Shown: positions 19,792 through 27,861 of the stretch, in pieces | Layout of the letters: every line of letters begins with the position of its first letter | Numbering within the stretch: the first letter of the stretch is position 1 | Assembly: GCF_017163705.1 (NCBI RefSeq) | Contig: NZ_JAFIWB010000001.1 | Span: forward strand, 186,001-250,000 | Direction of reading: 5' to 3' | DNA from: Xanthomonas bonasiae | Lineage (GTDB): Bacteria > Pseudomonadota > Gammaproteobacteria > Xanthomonadales > Xanthomonadaceae | Length of the DNA stretch: 64,000 nt | The notes under the pieces: generated by a model | What the model was told of the DNA's origin: nothing | The model's input: the letters and a program-made list of their open reading frames with translations, nothing else | Databases searched by the model: none | Translations under genes and position numbers: made by a program

Positions 19792-20628
19792 TCACCCCTT
19801 CACGCTACCCAGCAACAAGCCTTGGATGTAGTAGCGCTGCAGCGCCAGGAACAGCGCCAGCACCGGGATCACCGTCACCACCGCGCCGGCCATCATCATC
19901 TCCACGTCCATGATGTGTTCGCGCGACAGCGCCGCCAGCGCCACCGGCAAGGTGTAGTGCTCCTGGTCGGTCAGCACGATCAACGGCCACATGAAGTCGT
20001 TCCACGCGGCCATGAAGGTGAAGATGGTCAGCGTCACCAGCACCGGCTTGAGCATCGGCAGCACGATCTGGAAGAAGATGCGCAGCTCGCCGGCGCCGTC
20101 GATGCGCGCGGCCTCCAGCAACTCGTCCGGGATCGAGCGCGCGTACTGGCGCACCAGGAAGATGCCGAACACCGTCGCCAGCGCCGGCACCACCACTCCG
20201 CCGAAGTTGTTGACCAGGTGCAACTGCTTCATCAGCAGGAACAGCGGCAGCATCGCCACCTGCGCCGGAATCACCAGCGCCGCCAGCAGGATCTGGAAGA
20301 TCCGCTCCTTGCCGACGAAGCGCAGCTTGGCGAAGGCGTAGCCGGCCATGGTGTTGATCAGCAGCGAGCCGAAGGTGATGGCGCACGACACCAGCAGGCT
20401 GTTGGCGAAGTTGCGCGCCATGCCGGTCCGCGAGAACAGCTCGCCGTAGTTGGCCAGGGTCGGGCCGGTCGGCAGCATCGGCGGCGGGAAGCGGCTCGCC
20501 TGCCCCGCCGGCATGAACGACACCGACACCATCCACAGCAGCGGCGCCAGGCTGACCAGCGCCAGCACCAGCAGCCCGCCGTTGACCAGCAGCGTGTTCC
20601 AGCGCGACGCGCCGATTTCGCGGCTCAT
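19792..20628 (-). CDS. Sugar ABC transporter permease, MalG type
   Basis: 278 residues with six hydrophobic segments and the CUT1 EAA loop LLEAARIDGAGELRIFFQIVLPMLKP (residues about 175-200), where the ATPase docks. The length and order (second permease) match the MalG/LacG/UgpE class. Start at ATG 20628 in an ATGA overlap with the first permease. It is the last gene of the GH144-SBP-permease-permease operon; the operon has no ATPase gene. Confidence 0.93.
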   Translation of the reverse strand: MSREIGASRWNTLLVNGGLLVLALVSLAPLLWMVSVSFMPAGQASRFPPPMLPTGPTLANYGELFSRTGMARNFANSLLVSCAITFGSLLINTMAGYAFAKLRFVGKERIFQILLAALVIPAQVAMLPLFLLMKQLHLVNNFGGVVVPALATVFGIFLVRQYARSIPDELLEAARIDGAGELRIFFQIVLPMLKPVLVTLTIFTFMAAWNDFMWPLIVLTDQEHYTLPVALAALSREHIMDVEMMMAGAVVTVIPVLALFLALQRYYIQGLLLGSVKG

Positions 20629-21506
20629 ACCAGGTCCTTCTTGCGGCCGAAGCGCAGCATCACGGAGGTCACTCCCAGGATGATCAGGAACAGCAGGAAC
20701 GCCACCGCCGACGCGCGGCCGAGGTTCCACCACTTGAAGCCTTCCTCGAACATGAAGTACAGCACGCTGACCGTGCTTTGCAGCGGGTCGCCGCGGGTCA
20801 TCACGTAGGGTTCGGCGAACAGCTGGAAATAGCCGGACACGGTGATCACCCCGACCACCAGCAGCACCGGACCCAGCATCGGCAGGGTGATGTGCAGGAA
20901 CTGCCGCCACTTCGACGCGCCGTCGATGCGCGCGGCTTCGTACAGGTCCTGCGGGATGCCCTGCAGGCCGGCGAGGAAGATCACCATGTTGTAGCCGAAG
21001 TTCTTCCACACCGCGAACAGCATGATCGTCGGCATCGCCCAGTGCGGGTCGCCGAGCCAGTCGATCGGGCCGATGCCCAGATGGCTCAGTCCGTAGTTGA
21101 CCAGGCCGTAGCTGGTGTGGAACAGGTAGCGCCAGATCACCGCCACCGCCACCAGCGTGGTCACCACCGGCGCGAACAGCGCGGTGCGGAACAGCGGCTT
21201 GAACCGCGCCACCGGCGCATTGAGCAGCAACGCCGCGCCCAGCGAGGCACCGATCGACAACGGCACGCCGACGATGACGAAGTAGGTGGTGTTCCACAGC
21301 GACTTCCAGAACATCTGCGTCTGCAGCAACTCGATGTAGTTGCCGAAGCCGACGAAGCGCAGGTGGTTGCTGTCGGCCAGCGCGTACAGGTCGAAGTCGG
21401 TGACGCTCAGCGCCAGCGCCGACAGCACCGGCAGGCCGAAGAACACGCCGATCACGATCAGCGCCGGCCCGGCGAACAGCCAGCCGGCCAGGGAACCGCG
21501 CTTCAT
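20625..21506 (-). CDS. Sugar ABC transporter permease, MalF type
   Basis: 293 residues, six membrane segments starting in LAGWLFAGPALIVIGVFFGL. The EAA loop is LYEAARIDGASKWRQFLHIT with LPMLGP (residues about 200-226). It forms the inner-membrane channel with the MalG-type partner. Start at ATG 21506 overlaps the stop of the binding-protein gene. The substrate is unknown; context suggests an oligosaccharide released by the upstream-encoded glucanase-like lipoprotein. Confidence 0.93.
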   Translation of the reverse strand: MKRGSLAGWLFAGPALIVIGVFFGLPVLSALALSVTDFDLYALADSNHLRFVGFGNYIELLQTQMFWKSLWNTTYFVIVGVPLSIGASLGAALLLNAPVARFKPLFRTALFAPVVTTLVAVAVIWRYLFHTSYGLVNYGLSHLGIGPIDWLGDPHWAMPTIMLFAVWKNFGYNMVIFLAGLQGIPQDLYEAARIDGASKWRQFLHITLPMLGPVLLVVGVITVSGYFQLFAEPYVMTRGDPLQSTVSVLYFMFEEGFKWWNLGRASAVAFLLFLIILGVTSVMLRFGRKKDLV

Positions 21507-22816
21507 GGCGCCGCTCCCGCAGCCGCTGCGGCCGCTGCCTGCGGATGCTGCTGCTGGTAGATCCAGCGCCGCTTCTCCAGGATTTCGTCCACGCGCTTGT
21601 CCAGGTCCTGCACCGCCTTCTCCTGGCTTTCGCCGCCGCGCACCACGCGCTCGGTGACCAGCCGCATTTCCTGCACGATGCGCTCCCACTCCAGCACCTT
21701 CGGCGCCGGCTTGACCCGCTCCAGCTGGTCGCGGAACGCGTGCGCCAGCGGATCGTTGGCCAGCGACGGGTATTCCCAGGTGCTGCGCCGCGGCGGCATG
21801 TCGCCGATCAGCGCATGGAACCGCGCCTGGGTCTGCGGCCGCGACAGGAACTCGATCAGCTTCCACGCCGCGTCCTTCTGCTGCGACTTGCGGAAGATCA
21901 CCAGGCTGGTGCCGCCGGCGATGCCGGCGCCCGGGCCGCTCGGGCCCGGCAGCGGCATGGTGCCCCACTGCCCTTTCAGCGCCGCCGGCTCCAGCTTGCG
22001 GAACTCGCGGATATTCCACGGCCCGGAGATGTAGAACGCGTAGAAGCCGTTGAAGAATTCGTCCCACACGTTGGAGATCTGGGTCTCGGACATCTTCGGC
22101 GCCCAGCCCTGTTCGAACATGTTGGCGTAGAAGCCCAGCGCCTTGCGGAAACCGGGGCTGCGGAAGTTGCCGTAGTTGTTGTGGTCGCGCAGCAGCGGAT
22201 CGTCCAGCTGCAGGCCCAGCGACAGCTGTTGCTCGAATTCGTTGATCGGCATCAGGATCGCGTAGCGCTTCGGCCCCACGTGCTTCTTCACCGCCGCCAT
22301 GGCCTGCTCCCACTCGGCCCAGGTCTGCGGCAGCTTGTCCACGCCGGCCTCTTTCAGCATGTCCTTGCGGTAGAACAGCAGGCGCGTATCCACGTACCAC
22401 GGCACCCCGTACAGCTGGCCGTCGATGACGCTGGTGTCCCAGATGCCGGCGAAGTAGTCCTTCGGATCGACAATCTTGGACTTGTCCACGTAGGGCTGCA
22501 GCGGCTGCAGCGTGTCCAGCGCGGCGAATTCGGGGATCCAGGTGTTGCCGAGCTGGCACACGTCCGGTAACCCGTCGGCGGCGAACGCGGTCAGCAGCTT
22601 TTCGTGCGCGGCGGTCCACGGGATGTTCTGGATGTCCACGTGGATGCCGGGATTCTCCTTCTCGAACTCGGGGATCAGCTCGGCCACCACCTCGGCCTCG
22701 CGGCCCATCGCCCAGAACCGCACCACCTCGCCCTGCGGCGCGCGCGCGCAACCGCACACGGCCAGCACCAGCATGCCCAGCGTCACGTACCGGCGCATCG
22801 TCCGCACGGCGCTCAT
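21503..22816 (-). CDS. Sugar ABC transporter substrate-binding lipoprotein (CUT1)
   Basis: 437 residues, extracellular solute-binding protein family 1. N-terminal signal MRRYVTLGMLVLAVCGC with C23 as probable lipidation site, then VRFWAMGREAEVVAELIPEF, PDVCQLGNTWIPEFA, FYISGPWNIREF and AGGTSLVIFRKSQQ, typical of maltose-type binding proteins. The C-terminus ends in an Ala-rich tail. Start at 22816 overlaps the GH144-like gene (ATGA); the Met at residue 7 is an alternative. It delivers the sugar to the two permeases encoded directly downstream. Confidence 0.92.
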   Translation of the reverse strand: MSAVRTMRRYVTLGMLVLAVCGCARAPQGEVVRFWAMGREAEVVAELIPEFEKENPGIHVDIQNIPWTAAHEKLLTAFAADGLPDVCQLGNTWIPEFAALDTLQPLQPYVDKSKIVDPKDYFAGIWDTSVIDGQLYGVPWYVDTRLLFYRKDMLKEAGVDKLPQTWAEWEQAMAAVKKHVGPKRYAILMPINEFEQQLSLGLQLDDPLLRDHNNYGNFRSPGFRKALGFYANMFEQGWAPKMSETQISNVWDEFFNGFYAFYISGPWNIREFRKLEPAALKGQWGTMPLPGPSGPGAGIAGGTSLVIFRKSQQKDAAWKLIEFLSRPQTQARFHALIGDMPPRRSTWEYPSLANDPLAHAFRDQLERVKPAPKVLEWERIVQEMRLVTERVVRGGESQEKAVQDLDKRVDEILEKRRWIYQQQHPQAAAAAAAGAAP

Positions 22817-24435
22817 TGCGGATTCTGCGGCTGGCGCTGCGCAGGATTGGGCTGCGCTTCGGCGGACGCGGCGCGCGACTCGGCGATGCCCAGCGCCCGG
22901 GCCGTGGCCGCCTGCTCGTCCTTCTTCGGCAACGGCTGGGTCTCGCCCTCCGGGGTCAGCCAGCCACCGCTGAAGCCGGCGCGCTCCAGGCCGGTCCGCA
23001 GGTACTTGTTCTTCTTCATCACGTTCCAGACAAACTCGTTGCGGTAGTTGGCGATCATGGTGACGATCGCGCCCTGGTCGATGCCGATGTAGTCGCCGGC
23101 GACCCAGCCGCGGTTGGGCAGCATGCGCCCGGTCTTGAGCGGGATATCGTAGTTGAAGCTGGGATTGAACGAATCCAGGAAGCCGTAGCTGGAATAGATG
23201 TAGTCGCCGAATCGCTTGTGCATCTCCTGGGTCGCCGGGATCACCACTTCCGGCGCGAACACGATCGAGGACACCGCCGCGGTCGGCGCGATGGTGCCGT
23301 CGTCGAAGGCTTCGAACAATCCGGCGCCGCGGGTGCGGTAGTGGAAGAACTGGCGCTGTTCGCCGCGGTAGTCCTGTGTGGTGTTCTGCGGGCCGTCGCT
23401 GGCGGTCAGGCCCCACACGTTCTCGCCGTACTCCTTCCACTTCATCGGATTGTCGATGGCGTACTCGCGCTGCGCGAGCGTGGCGCGGCGGCTGTTGAGG
23501 AAGTAGTCGATGCCGTGCTCGCGCATGTACTGGTCCTGGATGTCGCGGAAGTCGATCCAGACGTGGTTGTACTGGTGCGCGAACAACGGCCCGAACGCCA
23601 GGTATTCCTGGCCGTAGTACACGCCCCAGTCCTTGTTGTAGGTGCGGGTCCACTCCAGCCACGCATCGGGCTCCACCGGATGGGTCGGCGAGCCGAGCGC
23701 CAGCAGGTAGACCATCATGCCTTCGTTGTAGCCCATCCAGTCGTGCTGGATGAAGCCGCGCTCGGGGTACCAGCCCATCGTGATCAGCGGCGTGCGCTGC
23801 TGCATCCACTTCCAGTCCACGCGGCGGTACAGCGTGTCGGCGATCTGGCGGATCTCCTTCTCGTCGGCGCTGTCGCCTTCGTAGTAGGACTGCGCGAACA
23901 GCACGCCCATCATCAGCAGCGCGGTGTCCACGCTCGACAGCTCCACCCACTGGTCGTAGCGCAGGCCTTTCTGCATGTCCAGGAAGTGGTAGTAGAAGCC
24001 CTTGTAGCCGGCGCGGCCGGTGCGCTGCGGACCGACCGGCACGTCGCGCAGGAAGCGCAGCGTGGTCAGGGTGCGTTGCACCGCCTGCTCGCGGCTGATC
24101 CAGCCGTTCTCGTAACCGATCGGATAGACGGTGAGCGCAAACCCGATCGAGGCGATGCTGGCGAACGGGCGCGACGGGTAGCGGTCGACCGCCAGGCCGT
24201 TCTGCTCGTTGGTGGTGTCCCAGAAGAACTGGAAGGTGCGCCGTTCGATGTCGTCGAACAGCGGCGGCAACTCGGGTTTGACCAGCTTGGGGGGAAGTTC
24301 CGCTTCGATCAGGATCACTTTTACCGGCTTCTTGTCCGCTACGGAGGGCTCCTCGGTTTTCTTGCAGGATGCCAGCAGCGCTGCCGCCGCCAGCAGCAGG
24401 ACCAATGGTGAGCGTGCGACGCTGCCCAGTTTCAT
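22813..24435 (-). CDS. GH144-like (Pfam glycoamylase) lipoprotein, putative endo-beta-1,2-glucanase
   Basis: 540 residues. Lipoprotein signal LLLAAAALLASC with Cys24 as lipidation site; Lys at +2 is compatible with outer-membrane sorting. The catalytic region contains RRTFQFFWDTTNEQNGLAVD, ASIGFALTVYPIGYENGWI, FYYHFLDM, WGLTASDGPQNT, APTAAVSSIVFAPE and IGIDQGAIVTMIANYRN. These blocks belong to the (alpha/alpha)6 family that includes GH144 endo-beta-1,2-glucanases. Substrate is therefore inferred as beta-1,2-glucan (sophorooligosaccharide release), not shown. First gene of an ABC import operon preceded by a LacI-type operator at 24452-24465. Confidence 0.82.
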   Translation of the reverse strand: MKLGSVARSPLVLLLAAAALLASCKKTEEPSVADKKPVKVILIEAELPPKLVKPELPPLFDDIERRTFQFFWDTTNEQNGLAVDRYPSRPFASIASIGFALTVYPIGYENGWISREQAVQRTLTTLRFLRDVPVGPQRTGRAGYKGFYYHFLDMQKGLRYDQWVELSSVDTALLMMGVLFAQSYYEGDSADEKEIRQIADTLYRRVDWKWMQQRTPLITMGWYPERGFIQHDWMGYNEGMMVYLLALGSPTHPVEPDAWLEWTRTYNKDWGVYYGQEYLAFGPLFAHQYNHVWIDFRDIQDQYMREHGIDYFLNSRRATLAQREYAIDNPMKWKEYGENVWGLTASDGPQNTTQDYRGEQRQFFHYRTRGAGLFEAFDDGTIAPTAAVSSIVFAPEVVIPATQEMHKRFGDYIYSSYGFLDSFNPSFNYDIPLKTGRMLPNRGWVAGDYIGIDQGAIVTMIANYRNEFVWNVMKKNKYLRTGLERAGFSGGWLTPEGETQPLPKKDEQAATARALGIAESRAASAEAQPNPAQRQPQNPQ

Positions 24436-24451
24436 GCCTTCGACACCCCTG

Positions 24452-24465
24452 TGAAATCGTTTACA
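24452..24465. promoter_or_regulatory. LacI-family operator upstream of the GH144/ABC operon (copy 2)
   Basis: TGAAATCGTTTACA; its reverse complement TGTAAACGATTTCA shows the dyad around CG. It lies 17 bases before the ATG at 24435. It is just downstream of a minus-strand -10-like GATAAT (24483-24478), i.e. over the initially transcribed region, a standard repressor position. Confidence 0.7.
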
Positions 24466-24541
24466 TGCATGTGCGAAATTATCCTACTTCCCGCCTCGCC
24501 GCGACCACCCTAAACGTTCCGGGGTGGCCGCGGCAAAGCCT

Positions 24542-27517
24542 TTACCAATCCAGGCCCAGCGACAGCTTCGCGGTACGGGTCGCGTACTGGTCGTAGCCGG
24601 TATAGGTCCCGCTGTCCCAATCGACGCTGTACGAGTCGTAGTTCTTCCAGTTGAAGACGTTCAGCACATCCAGGCGCATCTTCAGCTTGACGTTGGACCC
24701 GGTGTCCCACACCTTCTGCGCCGCCAGGTCCAGCTGCTTGATGCCCAGCGTGGTGTCGGGATGGAACTGGCGGATGCGGCACTGCCCGTCCGACGGGCAA
24801 TAGGTGGTGTAGTAGTACTCCGGCGTGGACAGCGTCAGCTTGCCGGAGAACGTGGTGTCCCAGGGACCGTCGGCGACGCCGCTGATCACCAGGCGGTGCC
24901 GCGCCACGCCGCCGGAGGTGAACCAGCCGTAGCCGGAGAGCGTCGGGTAGTCCAGCGCATAGTGCTCGCCGAACTGCCGGTTCTCCTTGGCGTTGCTGTA
25001 GGTGTAGGCGAAGTTCACGCTCCACGGCGACTCGGACGTGTACGGCTTCTCCAGGCTCAGCAGCAGCGAGTTGTTGCGCGTCTCCAGACCGTTCATGCCC
25101 AGGATCAGCGACCCGTAGCCCGGCACGCCATAGTCCCACGGCGAGCCGGAGATGGTGCCTGCCTCGAAGAAGCTGCCGTCCGGACGCCGGTTGCCCAGCA
25201 GGAACACCAGGCCGTCCTTGGACACGATGCGCTGCAGGGTCACCGAACTGTTCCAGCCGTAGCCCAGCATCTGGAACGTGTCGCGGATGCCGAGGCTGAA
25301 CTGGTCCGAATATGGCACCTTCAGGTTGTTGGCCAGCAGGTCGACCTCGCGGCCGGCCGCCGAGTTGTTCGCCACCAGCCCGTCGAGCGTGGACTGCTGC
25401 AGCAGCGAATCGTCCCACTCCAGGCAATTGTTGACGCCGACCGTGCACGGATGCGCGGCGGTGTTGACCGAATAGCCGTAGCTGCCGTAGGTAGCCTTGG
25501 TCTGCTCCAGCGCCAGGTAGTCGAACAGATTGCGGTCGTAGGAGCGCCCGGCGCCGCCGAACAGCACGTGCTTCTGGTCGCCGCTCAGGTCGTAGGAGAA
25601 GCCCAGGCGCGGCTGCCAGGCATCCTTGAACGCATGCCGGTTGCTGCCGTCGCTGATGTAGTTGGAGATGTCGATCCCGCCCAGCGCCAGCGTCTGCGCA
25701 TAGGTCTGGCCAGTCGGCGCGTTCGGATCCTGGCTGTAGATGGCCGCCACCACATCCGGATCGGTCACATAGTTCAGGTAGCTCGGCGTCTTTTCGTAGT
25801 CCCAGCGCAGGCCCAGGTTCAGGGTCAGCCGGTCGTTGACCTCCCAGTCGTCCTGGAAATAGAGGCCGAACTGCTTGTTCTTGGACGTCAGCGTGCCCTG
25901 GCTGGTGCCGGTGAGGCCGGAGGCGAAGCTGATGTAGTACGGCACCGAGGTGCTGTCGTTGATGTCGTAGTAGTACTGCGGGTTGTACGGCTGCTGCTCG
26001 AGCGTGGTCAGTTCGACCTGCTTGTACTTCACGCCCATCTTGAGGGTGTGGCCCTCCCAGCCGGAGAAGGTCAGGTCATCCTGGAAGGAGTGGCCCGTCT
26101 GTCCCTTGTGCTGGTAGCCGCCCGAGCCGGCGCCGGTGGCCAGGATCACGTTGCCGGTGTTGCCCGCGCCGTCGGTCAGCACATAGCCGTCGCCGAAGTT
26201 CTTCGGTTCCAGCGACCAGAACGACTTCTCGTAGGTCAGGTGCGCATCGTTGAGCCAGTCGCCCATGGTCAGCTGCCAGCGCAGGTCCACCCGGGTTTCG
26301 TCCACCTGGTTTTCGGTGGCATAGGACTCGGTGTTCTGCGCGCCGACGTTGCCCAGGCCGGTTTCCTCGCGGCGCTTGGCGGTCAATTCGAGCAGGTTGT
26401 TGTCGTCGATCGACCAGTCGATCTTGCCGAAGTACAGGTCCTCGTGGAACGGCACGGTGCTGTTGCGCACCGCCGACTGCACCGACGCGGGCAGTTCGGA
26501 CACGGTGTAGCCCTGGCCCGGATACACGTCCTGCGGCGCGGAGTAGTCCTTGCCTTCGTAGGTCACGAAGAAATGCGCCACGTCCTTGACGATCGGGCCG
26601 CCGAACGAGAAGCCGTACTGCTCGTCCTTGGAACGGTCCTTGCTGCCTTGCGCCTTCTCGCTCTCGCGGGCCGCACGCCAATCGGAATTGCTGTAGTCCC
26701 AGAAGAAGCTGCCATGGAAATCGTTGCCGCCGGACTTGGTCACCGCCGACACGGCCGCGCTGCTGAGCTGGTCGTACTCGGCCTTGTAGTTGGAGGTGAT
26801 GACCTTGTATTCGCCGATCGCCAGCTGCGGGAACGGATTGCCGCGGCTGGAGTCCTGACCGGTGATGCCGCCGGCCAACACGTAGTTCTTCTGGCCGACG
26901 CCATCGATGAACACATTGATGTTGTTCGCGCTCTGCGCGCCGGACTGCAGCTTGGTCGAGCCGTCGCTGGGGCTGGTCTCGAACACCATGCCGGGCACGG
27001 TATCGGCGAAGGCCAGGAAGTTGCGCGAGCTCTGCGGCAAGGCCTCGATCTGGCGCGTGGTGACGTAGGTGGCCACCTCGGAGGTCTTGGTTTCCACCGC
27101 CAGCGGTGCGGTGACCTGCACCGTGTCCAGGGTGGTGGCGCCGCCGCCAGCGGCAGTGCCGGCGCCACCGGCAGCGAGATTCAGCGTCGCCGCCTGGCCG
27201 ACCTGCACGGTGATGGTCTGGCTGCTGGTGCTGTCGCCCGCCTGCACGTCGACCCGGTAGGTGCCCGGCGGCAAGCCCGCGACCGAATAGCTGCCGGACG
27301 CCGTGGTCTGGACGCTGCGGCTGAAGCCGGTCGCCAGGTTGGTCGCGGTCACTTTCGCGCTGCCGGCAGCGGCCGAATCGGCCGTCACCTGGCCGCGAAT
27401 GGTGGCCGCGGTGCTCTGCGCGAGCGCCGGCGCGGCGGCAAGCAGCAAACAGCCGGCCAGGGCGCAGGCAAGTGCGCTGCGTTGCGGCCGGCACGTCGAT
27501 TGGATGGAAATTTTCAT
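24542..27517 (-). CDS. TonB-dependent receptor, Oar-like with carboxypeptidase regulatory-like domain (1)
   Basis: 991 residues. Signal peptide ending APALA/Q (residue about 33), then a carboxypeptidase-regulatory-like beta domain (STAATIRGQVTADSAAAGSA, to about residue 115). A plug domain follows with LPQSSRNFLAFADTVPGMVF and IDGVGQKNYVLAGG, then a long outer-membrane barrel ending LSLGLDW. It should import a glycan or oligosaccharide across the outer membrane using TonB. Its neighbours are a tandem paralogue upstream and the GH144/ABC operon downstream. A strong Shine-Dalgarno GGGAGGG precedes the start. No copy of the LacI-type operator is visible upstream. Confidence 0.92.
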   Translation of the reverse strand: MKISIQSTCRPQRSALACALAGCLLLAAAPALAQSTAATIRGQVTADSAAAGSAKVTATNLATGFSRSVQTTASGSYSVAGLPPGTYRVDVQAGDSTSSQTITVQVGQAATLNLAAGGAGTAAGGGATTLDTVQVTAPLAVETKTSEVATYVTTRQIEALPQSSRNFLAFADTVPGMVFETSPSDGSTKLQSGAQSANNINVFIDGVGQKNYVLAGGITGQDSSRGNPFPQLAIGEYKVITSNYKAEYDQLSSAAVSAVTKSGGNDFHGSFFWDYSNSDWRAARESEKAQGSKDRSKDEQYGFSFGGPIVKDVAHFFVTYEGKDYSAPQDVYPGQGYTVSELPASVQSAVRNSTVPFHEDLYFGKIDWSIDDNNLLELTAKRREETGLGNVGAQNTESYATENQVDETRVDLRWQLTMGDWLNDAHLTYEKSFWSLEPKNFGDGYVLTDGAGNTGNVILATGAGSGGYQHKGQTGHSFQDDLTFSGWEGHTLKMGVKYKQVELTTLEQQPYNPQYYYDINDSTSVPYYISFASGLTGTSQGTLTSKNKQFGLYFQDDWEVNDRLTLNLGLRWDYEKTPSYLNYVTDPDVVAAIYSQDPNAPTGQTYAQTLALGGIDISNYISDGSNRHAFKDAWQPRLGFSYDLSGDQKHVLFGGAGRSYDRNLFDYLALEQTKATYGSYGYSVNTAAHPCTVGVNNCLEWDDSLLQQSTLDGLVANNSAAGREVDLLANNLKVPYSDQFSLGIRDTFQMLGYGWNSSVTLQRIVSKDGLVFLLGNRRPDGSFFEAGTISGSPWDYGVPGYGSLILGMNGLETRNNSLLLSLEKPYTSESPWSVNFAYTYSNAKENRQFGEHYALDYPTLSGYGWFTSGGVARHRLVISGVADGPWDTTFSGKLTLSTPEYYYTTYCPSDGQCRIRQFHPDTTLGIKQLDLAAQKVWDTGSNVKLKMRLDVLNVFNWKNYDSYSVDWDSGTYTGYDQYATRTAKLSLGLDW

Positions 27518-27861
27518 GAAACCCTCCCGGGGTTGTTCATGTTCTGGTTGCAGGGAAGAGCGAATTGGCCGAATGCAAGAAAGAAAAATCCAACAAGTGA
27601 CGCATCATCAGCAGCGACACGGGCAGCGACGACGTTGCGCGGCCCATGCTTTTCCAACGTTCCCACCGGCACTACCCACCACGCGCGGCAAGGTCGCACT
27701 CGGATCGCCGAACGCGGGTTCGCGCTGCGGCGGCACCGTTCCTGCGACAACGCGCTGTTTCGACCTCGTGCGCGCCCCGGCAATCGCTTGCATCCACACT
27801 TGCAACATGTCCCTGCAACCGCCGCGGCCCCCGAACGGTGTCGGGAGCCGCGGCCGCTGCA
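27518..27861. other. Intergenic region between tandem TonB-dependent receptors
   Basis: 344 bases with no supported gene. It contains a block at 27572-27601 resembling one upstream of the second receptor (30884-30913), and the hairpin 27821-27854 that follows the upstream receptor gene. Confidence 0.6.
27821..27854 (-). terminator. Hairpin after the second TonB-dependent receptor gene
   Basis: GCCGCGGC (27821-27828) and GCCGCGGC (27847-27854) pair, reinforced by the inner CCCGA/TCGGG. It begins 7 bases past the receptor stop. There is no U-run on the transcript, so termination is uncertain; stabilisation of the mRNA end is equally possible. Confidence 0.5.
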